Part shown: positions 37,958 to 46,623 of the stretch, in pieces
How positions within the stretch are numbered: position 1 is the stretch's first letter
Layout of the letters: every line of letters starts with the position of its first letter
DNA from: Kitasatospora cheerisanensis KCTC 2395
Lineage (GTDB): Bacteria; Actinomycetota; Actinomycetes; Streptomycetales; Streptomycetaceae
DNA: 64,000 nt
Direction of reading: 5' to 3'
Assembly (NCBI RefSeq): GCF_000696185.1
Contig: NZ_KK853997.1
Span: forward strand, 3,789,767-3,853,766
The notes under the pieces: model-generated
Told to the model about the DNA's origin: nothing
Database searches by the model: none
The model's input: only the letters and a program-made list of their open reading frames with translations
Translations under genes and position numbers: made by a program

Positions 37958-38944
37958 ATGGGTGCATGGCTGGTTCTGGCAGTAGGGGACGACCGCTCGC
38001 ACGGTGGCAACGATGGGTACGACGACGAGCCGTCGCAGCACTACAGCTGGGACAGCACCGTCCCAAACCATGCGAACATGCAGGTCGGCGATGTGATCGC
38101 GCTCTGGGACAAGAAGGCCTTGCTGGGGGTGTCGGTGATCGAGGAGATCGCCCGGGAGCAGGCTGAGAAGGACGTCTACACCTGCCCGCACTGTGGGAAG
38201 GCCAGCTTCAAGCCCCGCAAAACCAAGAAGCCGGAGTATTTGTGCTTCGACTGCAAGGCCGAGTTCGACGTCCCTGTCACCAACCGCAGAGCGGTAACGA
38301 CCTACCGGTCCCGGCACGATGCCGCGTGGACCGACATGGCCGGTCTGCTGCCCGGCCAGCAGCTCCGCGCACTGTGCGACAGCCCCAAGTCCCAGAACAG
38401 CCTGCGCCCGCTCCAGTGGGACAGGCTCCGGACGGCTATCGAGACAACTGGCGAGAGCACCGTGCGTATCGTCGACGCCGCCCAGAAGACCTTCCAAGAC
38501 GAACGCCACAGGGCGGCGGCGAACGAGAAGGGCTTCCACGGCGACCGACCGATCAAGGGCGGGCATCGTACTGTTACCGTCCGGGCCAGGCTCGGCCAGC
38601 GCGCATTTCGCCAGCACCTGCTCGCTACCCATGGCGACAACTGCGCCTTTACCGGCCCCACTCCGCGCACCGCCTTGGACGCCGCCCACCTGTACAGCTA
38701 CGCAACCAACGGCGAACACCACGACGACGGCGGACTGCTCCTCCGCCGGGATCTGCACCGCCTGTTCGACTTGGGTCTGCTGGCTGTCCACCCCGCACAG
38801 CTCACCATCGACGTATCCGCGCAGCTCACCGACTACCCGCTCTACGCCGACCTGCACGGCAGAATACTCACCGTGGCACTGAGCGCGGCGCACCGAAGCT
38901 GGTTGCGAATCCACTGGACCATGCACCGCACCGACCCGGTCTGA
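37958..38944 (+). CDS. Predicted modification-dependent HNH endonuclease (PUA-like reader, zinc ribbon, HNH)
   Basis: A protein of about 328 residues. N-terminal part (1-65; WLVLAVG, HYSW, MQVGDVIALWD, LLGVSVIEEI) resembles PUA/EVE-type modified-base readers. Then a zinc ribbon with CPHC (about 75) and CFDC (about 95), and a C-terminal HNH_2-like nuclease: CAFTG, AAHLYSY, GLLLRRDLHRLFDLGLL (about 226-275). Reader-HNH fusions are known as type IV restriction enzymes that cut modified phage DNA. Codon use is less GC-rich than the neighbours. Start uncertain: ATG 37943 and 37910 are also in frame. Cargo of the tRNA-Pro element. Confidence 0.65.
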   Translation: MGAWLVLAVGDDRSHGGNDGYDDEPSQHYSWDSTVPNHANMQVGDVIALWDKKALLGVSVIEEIAREQAEKDVYTCPHCGKASFKPRKTKKPEYLCFDCKAEFDVPVTNRRAVTTYRSRHDAAWTDMAGLLPGQQLRALCDSPKSQNSLRPLQWDRLRTAIETTGESTVRIVDAAQKTFQDERHRAAANEKGFHGDRPIKGGHRTVTVRARLGQRAFRQHLLATHGDNCAFTGPTPRTALDAAHLYSYATNGEHHDDGGLLLRRDLHRLFDLGLLAVHPAQLTIDVSAQLTDYPLYADLHGRILTVALSAAHRSWLRIHWTMHRTDPV

Positions 38945-39229
38945 CGTAGAAACTGGGGCGGGCCTGGACCTCCTGGTGCGGTGCTGCTGCCGCGGTCAAA
39001 ACACGCGGACCGCATCTCGATAGGCAGCACGAAATATTGCGCGCGCCTCGGGCCCACAGGACACGAGGCGCGTCCCGGCAGAGGCCACTCTCTGGGGGTG
39101 TGACTTGGAGGAGATCTTGAAAGCTGCGACTCAAGGTGCCGACAGAGGCCAACGTCAATCAATGGTCTGAACGGCACCGTTGGCATCGTTTCCTGGTCGC
39201 CCGTCCCTCAGGGTCTAGATTCGGGGCGA
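38945..39229. other. Gene-free stretch inside the element
   Basis: About 285 bp of lower-GC sequence between the nuclease gene and the right attachment-like repeat. No reading frame with coding character on either strand; no tRNA or clear hairpin. Possibly remains of lost element genes. Confidence 0.5.
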
Positions 39230-39259
39230 GAGGCCGTGGGTTCAAGTCCCGCCACCCCG
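39230..39259. repeat. attR-like copy of the tRNA-Pro 3' end
   Basis: Starts with the 16-bp exact match GAGGCCGTGGGTTCAA, then TCCCGC and ACCCCG blocks with two single differences from 37167-37196. Upstream sequence does not fold into the missing 5' half of a tRNA, so this is an attachment-site copy and not a second gene. Confidence 0.75.
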
Positions 39260-39371
39260 GCCGGGCTGTGAGGGCCGCATCGGCGAGATCCGGTGCGGCG
39301 CTCACTCGTTGGGGCGGGTGGGTGGGTGGTGTGCGGTGGGGCCGTCACCTGTGTGGGGTCGTGCCGTTGTG

Positions 39372-40535
39372 ATGGGCATGAGCGTGTTTGCGATGGCACA
39401 GTCGTTTCCCGTCGAGCAGGGGCCGACCAGTGTTCCGGTGTTCTACTCCGGGTACTGGCTGCGGCCGACGTACACGCAGCGGGTGGATGACGATCAGTGG
39501 GATCTGCGGGTTCCTGCCAGTCAGTTGGCGGAGTTGGCGGGGCCGGTGGACGCGGCCGAGCGGCTGGGGGCGCGGCGGGAGCTGTTGGCGAGTCCGCAGA
39601 ACGCGGGGCGGGCGCAGCTGTTGCGGGAGTGCCCGGAGCTGTTCGGGATCGTGGGCCGGGTGGTGCTCGGGGTGGACGAGCTGCTGTGGCGGGCGGAGTT
39701 GGGGTGGGGCGGTTGCAGTGTCGACCTGTCCGGCATCGAGTGCATCGACGGGTTCCAGACGATCGGGTTGATCGCGCGGGGTGCGGCGGACCTGTCGACG
39801 GAGCATCTGGACCGGGCGGTGCTGGACGTCCGGATCGTGAGTGGTGCGGCGCGTGAGCTGGCCCGGGCCGCGCACGATCATGCGCACCGGCATCACAATC
39901 CGACGGTGGCGCAGGACCTGTTGCTTCGTCATCCGGTGATGCGCAGGCTGGTGCGGCAGTTCGAGAGCGACGGGATTCCGTTCCGGTTGCGGCGGGGTGA
40001 GCGGCGCGGGCCGAGCCGCGGCGGTTACGCGGTGGACGAGGCGACCACCGCGCTGGCGCTGTTCTCGGCCGGGGAGGGCCCGGCGTTGGCGTTCCAGACG
40101 CTGACTCCGGAGGGCCGGGAGGAGATCTGGCGGGATCCGTCGGGGTCGAAGTTCCGGGCGTTGTTCGGCGCGGAGACGGAGGCGACCGGGGTGCGGATCG
40201 CGATCATGTTCCGGCGGGCGATCCTGGAGGAGTTGGAGGAGATGCTCCGCGAGCGGTCGGCGCACCACTGGCACCTGCTGGCGGACGCCCCGGACCTGGT
40301 GGTGTGGGCGGTGGCGCGGGAGTTGCCGCTGGCCGAGCTGCACCGGGACACGGCCGGCCCGTGGGCGCCCGCGTGGGAGCGCATCCTGGACCACCAGTTG
40401 CCGGCGCTGACCCGGACGACCGCCGAGCGGCTGGTCGCCGCGTACCGGAGCGAGCGCACCCGGGTGTACCGGCGGGACGAGGTCCGCGAGTTGGCGTGGT
40501 GGTCGCGCATCCTGGACGCCGCCGCCGTGGCGTGA
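39372..40535 (+). CDS. AIPR-like (abortive infection phage resistance) protein
   Basis: The 387-residue protein has no signal or membrane helix. The middle (GIECIDGFQTIGLI) corresponds to the vNGxQT motif of AIPR proteins, and the following segment (VRIVSGAA, then HNPTVAQDLLLRHPVMRRL and a basic GIPFRLRRGERRG) follows the AIPR pattern of an N-x-Q-like loop, a D-L-x-x-xP helix and a basic strand. AIPR proteins accompany restriction systems and other phage defences. Length is below the usual 500 or more. Lies 112 bp outside the tRNA-Pro element. Start is not certain (GTG 39369 and ATG 39378 are near). Confidence 0.5.
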   Translation: MGMSVFAMAQSFPVEQGPTSVPVFYSGYWLRPTYTQRVDDDQWDLRVPASQLAELAGPVDAAERLGARRELLASPQNAGRAQLLRECPELFGIVGRVVLGVDELLWRAELGWGGCSVDLSGIECIDGFQTIGLIARGAADLSTEHLDRAVLDVRIVSGAARELARAAHDHAHRHHNPTVAQDLLLRHPVMRRLVRQFESDGIPFRLRRGERRGPSRGGYAVDEATTALALFSAGEGPALAFQTLTPEGREEIWRDPSGSKFRALFGAETEATGVRIAIMFRRAILEELEEMLRERSAHHWHLLADAPDLVVWAVARELPLAELHRDTAGPWAPAWERILDHQLPALTRTTAERLVAAYRSERTRVYRRDEVRELAWWSRILDAAAVA

Positions 40536-40715
40536 CCCCGCGCGGCACCGTCCCGCGCCGCTGCCCGTGGGTCCTCCGCCGCGGCGTGACCCCGTCCGGC
40601 GCCGCCCGACACCTGCCGACCCCGCGCGACACCGTCCGCCACCACTGCCCGTAGGCCCGCCGCCGTGGCGTGCCCCGCGCGACACCGTCCCGCGCCGCTG
40701 CTCGTGGGCGCCCCC
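40517..40715. repeat. Imperfect GC-rich tandem repeats after the AIPR-like gene
   Basis: A unit containing CCGTGGCGTGACCCCGCGCG, ACACCGTCCCGCGCCGCTG and CCCGTGGG recurs about three times (near 40517, 40577 and 40659), diverged between copies. The first copy overlaps the 3' end of the AIPR-like gene, the last ends shortly before the peptidase promoter. No coding potential that I trust. Confidence 0.6.
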
Positions 40716-40775
40716 GGCGGGGCATGATCGGTGTGTCGAGGTCGGGAAGTCGACCGGGTTCGGAAGGGGACGGGC

Positions 40776-42125
40776 GTGGCGGACGATCTGGGTGTGCGGG
40801 TCGCGGGGTTGATGGGCCGGGCCAGGGCGGATCTGGCGGAGCTGGTGGCGATCCCCTCGGTGGCGGATCCGCGGCAGCAGCCGCCCGCGCGGTGCCGGGA
40901 GGCGGCGGAGTGGGTGGCCGCGGCGTTCTCGGAGGTGGGCCTGCGGGACGTGCGGCTGGTGGAGACGCCGGACGGCAGCCTCGCGGTGCTGGGTCACCGT
41001 CCGCCGCCGCCGGGCGCGCCGACGGTGCTGCTGTACTGCCACTACGACGTGCAGCCGCCGCTGGGCGAGGAGTTGTGGGTCTCGCCGCCGTTCGAGCTGA
41101 CGGAGCGGGACGGCCGCTGGTACGGGCGCGGTGCGGCGGACTGCAAGGGCAACCTGGTGATGCACCTGACCGCGTTGCGGGCGCTCGGGGACGAGCTGCC
41201 GGTGGGCGTGAAGCTGGTCGTGGAGGGTTCGGAGGAGCAGGGGACGGGCGGCCTGGAGGAGTACCTGGCGCAGCATCCGGAGGACCTGCACGCGGACGCG
41301 CTGCTGATCGCCGACACCGGCAACGCGGCGGTGGGGGTGCCGACGGCCACCACCTCGCTGCGCGGGATGGCGAACGTGGTGGTGACGGTGCGGACGCTGG
41401 AGTCGGATCTGCATTCGGGGATGTTCGGCGGCCCGGCCCCGGACGCCCTGGCGGCGCTGGTGCGGATCCTGGACTCGCTGCGCGACGCGGACGGCGGGAC
41501 GCGGATCGAGGGCCTGCCGGCCGACGGCGTCTGGGAGGGCGTGGGCTACGACGAGCAGCAGTTCCGGTCGGACGCGGGCGTGCTGGACGGGGTGGCGCTG
41601 ACCGGTTCGGGGACGGTCGCGGACCGGTTGTGGGCGCGTCCGGCGGTGACGGTGCTGGGCATCGACTGCCCGCCGGTGGTGGGTTCGGCGTCGGCGGTGC
41701 CGGCCGAGGCGCGGGCGCGGGTGAGTCTGCGGGTGCCGCCGGGGATGGATCCGGGCGCGGCCCAGCAGGCGTTGACGGCGCACCTGGTGGCGGCGGCGCC
41801 GTGGGGTGCGCCGGTGTCGGTGGAGCCGGAGTCGAAGGGTTCGCCGTTCCGGGCGGCGACGACCGGGAGGGCGTACGCGGCGCTGGACCGGGCGGCGCGG
41901 GAGGTGTACGGCAAGCCGTTGTCGTTCCTGGGGCAGGGCGGTTCGATTCCGCTGTGCAGTGCTCTTGCCGCGCAGTACCCGGAGTCGGAGATCATCCTGA
42001 TGGGTGTGGAGGAGCCCCGTTCGCTGATCCACGCGCCCAACGAGAGCGTCGACCCGGGCGAGATCGAGCACATGGCCCTGGTCGAGGCACTGTTCCTGCG
42101 CCACTACGCGGCCGCCGGCCGCTGA
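40776..42125 (+). CDS. M20-family dipeptidase
   Basis: The 449-residue zinc peptidase (M20/M25/M40, CNDP-like) has YCHYDVQPP (first metal His-Asp), GRGAADCKGN (bridging Asp), EGSEEQGTGG (catalytic Glu-Glu), ADTGN and the late LIHAPNES (metal His). The dimerisation domain is inserted about 210-330. Cytosolic hydrolysis of small peptides is the family role. GTG 40776 follows GGAAGGGGA. Twenty bp before the M24 peptidase gene, probably in one operon. Confidence 0.9.
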   Translation: MADDLGVRVAGLMGRARADLAELVAIPSVADPRQQPPARCREAAEWVAAAFSEVGLRDVRLVETPDGSLAVLGHRPPPPGAPTVLLYCHYDVQPPLGEELWVSPPFELTERDGRWYGRGAADCKGNLVMHLTALRALGDELPVGVKLVVEGSEEQGTGGLEEYLAQHPEDLHADALLIADTGNAAVGVPTATTSLRGMANVVVTVRTLESDLHSGMFGGPAPDALAALVRILDSLRDADGGTRIEGLPADGVWEGVGYDEQQFRSDAGVLDGVALTGSGTVADRLWARPAVTVLGIDCPPVVGSASAVPAEARARVSLRVPPGMDPGAAQQALTAHLVAAAPWGAPVSVEPESKGSPFRAATTGRAYAALDRAAREVYGKPLSFLGQGGSIPLCSALAAQYPESEIILMGVEEPRSLIHAPNESVDPGEIEHMALVEALFLRHYAAAGR

Positions 42126-42145
42126 CCCCCAGGGAGAAGATCCTG

Positions 42146-43264
42146 ATGCCCGAGCCGTTCACCACCGCCGACTTCCAGGCCCGGATGGCCCGTGCCGCGA
42201 CGGCCGCCGCCGATGCAGGGCTGGCCGGACTGGTCGTCACGCCCGGTCCGGACCTGACCTATCTGACGGGCTACCACCCGACGGCGAGCACCGAGCGGCT
42301 GACCGCGCTGGTGGTCGCGCCGGGCGCCGAGCCGGTGCTGCTGGTGCCGAAGCTGGAGCGTCCGGACGCGGAGCGGGCGGCCGGCGCGGAGGCGGTCCGG
42401 ATGGCCGACTGGGTGGACGGGCAGGACCCGTTCGCGGTGCTCGCGCCGAGCCTGGACCCGTCCGGCCGGTACGGGATCTCGGACAACGCGTGGGCGATGC
42501 ACCTGCTGGGGTTCCAGGAGACGCTGCCTGGCACCTCGTACGCCTCGCTGACGGCGGTGCTGCCGATGCTGCGGGCGGTGAAGGAGCCGGACGAGCTGGC
42601 CCGGCTGGCGGCGGCGGGTGCGGCGGCGGACCTGACGTACGGGGCGATCCTGGGCGTGCCGTTCGCGGGGCGCACGGAGCGGCAGGTGGCGGCGGACCTG
42701 GCGGCGCTGTTGATCGAGCACGGGCACAGCCAGGTGGACTTCACGGTGGTCGGCTCGGGTCCGAACGGGGCGAATCCGCACCACGAGGCCGGGGACCGGG
42801 TGATCGAGCGCGGTGACACGGTGGTGTTGGACTTCGGCGGGCTGAAGGACGGCTACGGCTCGGACACCACTCGGACGGTGTTCGTCGGCACCGAGCCGCC
42901 GCAGGAGGTGCAGGAGGTGCACGACCTGGTGCGGCGGGCCCAGCAGGCCGCGTTCGACGCGGTGGCGCCGGGGGTGAGCTGCCAGGAGATCGACCGGGTG
43001 GCCCGGGCGGTGATCACCGAGGGCGGGTACGGCGAGTACTTCATCCACCGCACCGGTCACGGCATCGGCCTGACCACGCACGAGCCGCCGTACATGATCG
43101 AGGGCGAGACCCGGCCGCTGGTGCCGGGCATGTGCTTCTCGATCGAGCCGGGCGTCTACCTGCCGGGCCGGTTCGGCGTCCGGATCGAGGACATCGTGAC
43201 GGTGACGGAGGACGGCGGGCTGCGGTTCAACGGGACGCCGCACGAGCTGGCGCTCGTGAACTGA
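42146..43264 (+). CDS. M24-family Xaa-Pro aminopeptidase
   Basis: The 372-residue protein has a creatinase/prolidase N-terminal domain (TPGPDLTYLTGYHP) and a pita-bread metallopeptidase domain with ligands in LDFGGLKDGYGSDTTRT (two Asp), HRTGHGIGL (His), SIEPGVY (Glu) and VRIEDIV (Glu). It removes N-terminal residues before proline or cleaves Xaa-Pro dipeptides. AGGGAGAAG precedes ATG 42146. Together with the M20 enzyme it suggests a peptide-salvage operon. Confidence 0.9.
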   Translation: MPEPFTTADFQARMARAATAAADAGLAGLVVTPGPDLTYLTGYHPTASTERLTALVVAPGAEPVLLVPKLERPDAERAAGAEAVRMADWVDGQDPFAVLAPSLDPSGRYGISDNAWAMHLLGFQETLPGTSYASLTAVLPMLRAVKEPDELARLAAAGAAADLTYGAILGVPFAGRTERQVAADLAALLIEHGHSQVDFTVVGSGPNGANPHHEAGDRVIERGDTVVLDFGGLKDGYGSDTTRTVFVGTEPPQEVQEVHDLVRRAQQAAFDAVAPGVSCQEIDRVARAVITEGGYGEYFIHRTGHGIGLTTHEPPYMIEGETRPLVPGMCFSIEPGVYLPGRFGVRIEDIVTVTEDGGLRFNGTPHELALVN

Positions 43265-43272
43265 CGCCTCCC

Positions 43273-43303
43273 CGCCGGGCGTTCAGCGGCTGAACGCCCG
43301 GCG
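43273..43303. terminator. Bidirectional terminator over the lysR stop codon
   Basis: Perfect 13-bp inverted repeat (43273-43285 with 43291-43303), 5-nt loop. It starts 9 bp after the M24 gene and includes the stop codon of the convergent lysR gene. Confidence 0.75.
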
Positions 43304-44154
43304 GAGCTCGGCGCGCAGGGCGCGCAGCGCGGGGCGGGCCCGGGGCGGGAGACCAGGGCGAGCAGGCCCGGGGTGGTGAGGCCGGCGACCGGGACGGGCA
43401 GCAGGGCGGGGAAGGCCTCGGCCATCGAGCGGCTGAGCACGGCGACGCCGAGGCCGCGGACGGCGAGGTCGGCGATCGCGGAGGCGGCGGAGGCCTGGAG
43501 GGCGATCCGCGGGGTGAGGCCGGCGGCGGCGCAGTCGCGGTCGAGGACGGTGCGCACGCCGGTGCCGGGCGGCAGGCAGATCAGCGGGTGGGCGAGCAGT
43601 TCGGCGAGCGTGGTGGCGGCTCCGGCGAGCGGGTGGCCGGGCGGGACGGCGGCGACCAGGGGTTCGTCGATCAGGGTGTGCGCGTCGAGGCCGTCGGGGG
43701 TGGTGCCGGCGCAGCCGATCAGGGCGAGGTCGAGGGCGCCGGTCCGGACGGATTCGGTGAGGTGGTCGGATTCGCCTTCCAGCAGGGCGAGTTCGACGCC
43801 GGGGTGGGCGCGGTGGAAGGCGGCGAGGCCGTCGAACAGCGGGGTGAGGGTGCAGCCGGCGACCATGCCGACGGTGAGGCTGCCGCGGATCAGGTCGCTG
43901 ATCTCGCCGACCGCCTGGCCGACGGCGCGGGCGGCGGCGACGGCCTGCCGGGCGTGTTCGAGGGCGGCCTTGCTGGCCACGGTGAGGGTGACGCTGCGGG
44001 TGGAGCGGTCGAAGAGTTCGGCGCCGAGTTCGCGTTCCAGCTGCCGGATCTGGGCGCTGACCCCGGACTGGCTGATGTGCACCCGCTCGGCGGCGCGGGT
44101 GAAGTTGCGTTCCTCGGCGACGGCGAGGAAGTACTCCAGCTGCCTCAGTTCCAT
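43283..44154 (-). CDS. LysR-family regulator, apparent frameshift near 43340
   Basis: About 290 residues if one C is restored in a run near 43340, which brings the natural end RALRAELRRAFSR into frame. N-terminal winged helix MELRQLEYFLAVAEERNFTRAAERVHISQSGVSAQI, then a LysR substrate domain (GSLTVGMVAG, EGESDHLTESVRTG, DLALIG). Divergent from the SnoaL-like gene with a likely operator in the 90-bp gap, so it probably regulates that gene and itself. Confidence 0.85.
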
Positions 44155-44171
44155 GAGTCCTGATTCTAGTT

Positions 44172-44192
44172 CCAAACAGAACCAGCTGTTGG
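44172..44192. promoter_or_regulatory. Candidate LysR operator
   Basis: CCAAACAG (44172-44179) and CTGTTGG (44186-44192) form an inverted repeat with one extra A, 18 bp upstream of the lysR start in the divergent gap. AT-rich for this genome, as LysR sites usually are. Confidence 0.5.
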
Positions 44193-44244
44193 ACTTCTGA
44201 TCGCGCGGGAAAAAGAATGGACTCATCACCACGAGGAGGCAGCG

Positions 44245-44616
44245 ATGAGCGAGTACGAGAAGGCGATGCGGCCCGAGGACCTGACCCGGCTGTTCGTGGA
44301 GCGGTCCAACGCGGGCGACGCCGCCGGGGTCGCCGCGCTGTACGAGGAGCACGCCGTGATGGCGTACCCGCCGGGGCGGTTCACGGTCGGCCGGGAGGCG
44401 ATCCGGGCGCTGTGGGAGCAGGTGCTGGCGCACCGTCCGCAGTTCACCCCGGAGCCGCCGCTGCCGACCCTGGCGGCGGACGGCATCGCGCTGACCGCCA
44501 CCCCGCCGAAGGACGGCGCCGGGGCCCGCGCGCAGGTGGTGCGCCAGCAGCCGGACGGCAGCTGGCTGCGGCTGCTCGACCAGCCCGAGTTCCTCCGGCC
44601 GGAGAGCGCCGCGTGA
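44245..44616 (+). CDS. SnoaL/NTF2-like fold protein
   Basis: The 123-residue protein has the pattern of the NTF2-like superfamily: an N-terminal helix followed by NAGDAAGVAALYEEHAVMAYPPG and a beta-sheet ending in W(L)RLLDQPEF. Many YybH/DUF4440 relatives are of unknown function; some are cyclases or isomerases. GAGGAGG precedes ATG 44245. Divergent from lysR and likely its target. Confidence 0.75.
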   Translation: MSEYEKAMRPEDLTRLFVERSNAGDAAGVAALYEEHAVMAYPPGRFTVGREAIRALWEQVLAHRPQFTPEPPLPTLAADGIALTATPPKDGAGARAQVVRQQPDGSWLRLLDQPEFLRPESAA

Positions 44617-44644
44617 GGCACCGCGCAGAGCACCGCGTGAGGTG

Positions 44645-45172
44645 CTACGCGGGCAGCCGCTTGTAGTAGTAGGTGGTGTCGGCGAGCACGCCGTCCGGGG
44701 TGGCGGCGTGCTCGGGGACGGTGCCGAAGGCGGTCCAGCCGGCGGTGCGGTAGAGGTGTTCGGCGGCGCTGCCGGTCTGGGTGTCGAGCAGCAGCAGGGT
44801 GGCGCCGGTGTCGCGGGCGGCCTGCTCGGCGGCTGCCAGCAGGCGCCGTCCGAGGCCGGCGCCGCGGGCGTCGCGGTGCACCAGCAGCTTGGCGACCTCG
44901 GCGCGGTGCCGGCCGTTGGGCCGGGTCTCGCGGACCAGGGAGACGGTGCCGAGCAGCCGGCCGTCGGGGCCGGTCGCCGCCCACAGCAGGCGGCTGCCGT
45001 CGGCGACGGACGGGTGCAGGGTGCGCCACCAGGCGGCGGCCTCGTCGCGGCCGGTGCCGGCCAGGAAGCCGACCGAGGCGCCGTCGTCCACGGCGTCCAG
45101 CAGCAGGTCGGCGAGCGCGTCGCAGTGGGCGGGCAGGTCGTCGGCGGTGAGCGGGCGGATGGCGGGGGTCAT
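44645..45172 (-). CDS. GNAT-family N-acetyltransferase
   Basis: The 175-residue protein has a GNAT fold with the acetyl-CoA loop HRDARGAGLGRRLLAAAEQAA (R/Q-x-x-G-x-G/A pattern) and LYRTAGWTAFG. The substrate is unknown. Separate from neighbours: convergent with the SnoaL-like gene and divergent from the SURF1 gene. Confidence 0.88.
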   Translation of the reverse strand: MTPAIRPLTADDLPAHCDALADLLLDAVDDGASVGFLAGTGRDEAAAWWRTLHPSVADGSRLLWAATGPDGRLLGTVSLVRETRPNGRHRAEVAKLLVHRDARGAGLGRRLLAAAEQAARDTGATLLLLDTQTGSAAEHLYRTAGWTAFGTVPEHAATPDGVLADTTYYYKRLPA

Positions 45173-45239
45173 CGCGCCACCGTACTGCGGGCCGTACCCG
45201 GGGGTCGGGGCCGGTGTCAGGAATGGTTACCGTGGTGGG

Positions 45240-46021
45240 GTGTACCGGTTCCTGTTCAGCCCGCGGTGGCTCGTCGGCTCGGTCGTCGCGGTGGCGGCGA
45301 TCGGCGTCTGTCTGATGCTGGGCTCCTGGCAGTTGGGCCGGTTCGAGAGCCGGGTGTCGACGCACCAGGAGAACGGCAAGGCGGCGGCCGCGGCCGCCGA
45401 GGCCGAGCCCCGGTCGCTGGCCGAGGTGCTGCCGGACGCCGCGGCGAAGGTCGGCACCGACACCCTCGGCCGGACGGTGAACGTCACCGGCTCCTACGAC
45501 ACGGCGCACCAGTTGCTGGTGCCGAACCGGACGGTGGACGGGCGGCAGGGCTACTACGTGCTGACCCCGCTGCTCACCGACGGCGGCCGGGCGGTGCCGG
45601 TGGTGCGCGGCTGGGCGGCGGGCTCGCCGGGGCGGCCCCGGAGGCGCCGTCCGGGCAGGTGTCCGTGACGGGCCGGCTGCAGGCCCCGGAGAACAGCGGC
45701 AGCGGCGGCGCGGTGGCGGGCGGCCTGCCGACCGGGCAGCTGGGCACGATCAGCCCGGCGACGCTGGTGAACGTGCTCCCGTACCCGGTGTACGACGGCT
45801 GGGTGGCGGCCGACGACGTCCCGGCGGGCCTGGCGGCGGTGCCGACGGTGCAGCCGCAGGGCGGGGACGGGCTGAGCCTGCGGGCGTTCCAGAACCTGGG
45901 CTACACCCTGGAGTGGTTCGTCTTCGCCGGGTTCGTGGTCTTCATGTGGTTCCGGCTGGTGCGCCGCGAGGCGGAGGCCGCCCAGGACCGGGCCCTCGGA
46001 CTGGACCCGGCCCTGGACTGA
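45240..46021 (+). CDS. SURF1-family cytochrome oxidase biogenesis protein, apparent frameshift near 45640
   Basis: About 260 residues after restoring one G near 45640. Two membrane helices bracket the protein, at 9-29 (VGSVVAVAAIGVCLMLGSWQ) and near the C-terminus (WFVFAGFVVFMWFRLVRRE). GSWQLGRFE, QGYYVLTPLL, VVRGW and the Y(T)LEWF end are SURF1 hallmarks. It assists haem a insertion into the aa3 oxidase. TACCGT ends 7 nt before GTG 45240 and there is no ribosome binding site, so a leaderless mRNA is likely. Confidence 0.85.
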
Positions 46022-46024
46022 CCG

Positions 46025-46591
46025 TCAGCGGGTGCCGGAGCGGGACGGCGACGGCCGCGCCGACGGCGGGGCCGGGGCGCTGCCGGACGGCGTCGCGCTG
46101 GGGCTCGGGCAGGGCACCGGCGGGGCCGCCGCGCTCGCCGTGGCTCCGCCGGGCGACGCCGACGGCGAGCCGGTGGCGGGGCCCGCGGCGGGCAGCGCGT
46201 TCGGAGTGGCGCAGTCGGAGCCGGTGCCGTTGAAGCCGCCGAAGCCGGCCGCCGGCGAGGGGTTGCCGCACTCGTCGACGTAGTCGTCGCTGCGGGTGGA
46301 GCCCGGCCGGTGGTGGTAGTGGTGGACCACCGTGGTGCCGCCCCCCGTGTAGTGGGAGGTGCTGGAGCCCTTCTTGCCGCTGGACCCGCTGCTGCCCTTG
46401 GAGCCGCTGGAGCCCTTGGAGCTGCGGCCGCCGCTCTTGCCCTTGGCGAGGAACTGCAGGTCGAGCCCGGTGTCCGCCTTCGCGGGGCCGGCGGCCTCCA
46501 CGCAGTCGTACTTCTCGGTCGACGAGCAGCCGGCCAGGGTCAGCACCACGGCCCCGAGCGCGACGGCGGCCAGCGCGGCGCGTCCACCCAT
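46025..46591 (-). CDS. Low-complexity lipoprotein
   Basis: The 188-residue protein has an N-terminal signal (about 5-22) ending in the lipobox LAGC, so it should be lipid-anchored outside the membrane. After a short conserved-looking start (YDCVEAAG) comes a Gly/Ser/Lys-rich stretch (about 52-80), then TTVVHHYHH, DYVDECGNPS and a Pro/Ala/Ser tail. Only two cysteines follow the lipid one. No domain recognised; the basic Ser/Gly region could contact cell-wall polymers. Confidence 0.7.
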   Translation of the reverse strand: MGGRAALAAVALGAVVLTLAGCSSTEKYDCVEAAGPAKADTGLDLQFLAKGKSGGRSSKGSSGSKGSSGSSGKKGSSTSHYTGGGTTVVHHYHHRPGSTRSDDYVDECGNPSPAAGFGGFNGTGSDCATPNALPAAGPATGSPSASPGGATASAAAPPVPCPSPSATPSGSAPAPPSARPSPSRSGTR

Positions 46592-46623
46592 CAGTTGTCC
46601 CCCCTGCCGGCCGGGTCTACCGG

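Noticed and set aside
39186..39260. Second tRNA-Pro gene
   Set aside because: Only the 3' half matches; the acceptor 5' strand and D-arm cannot be formed from the sequence upstream, so it is better read as an attachment-site copy.
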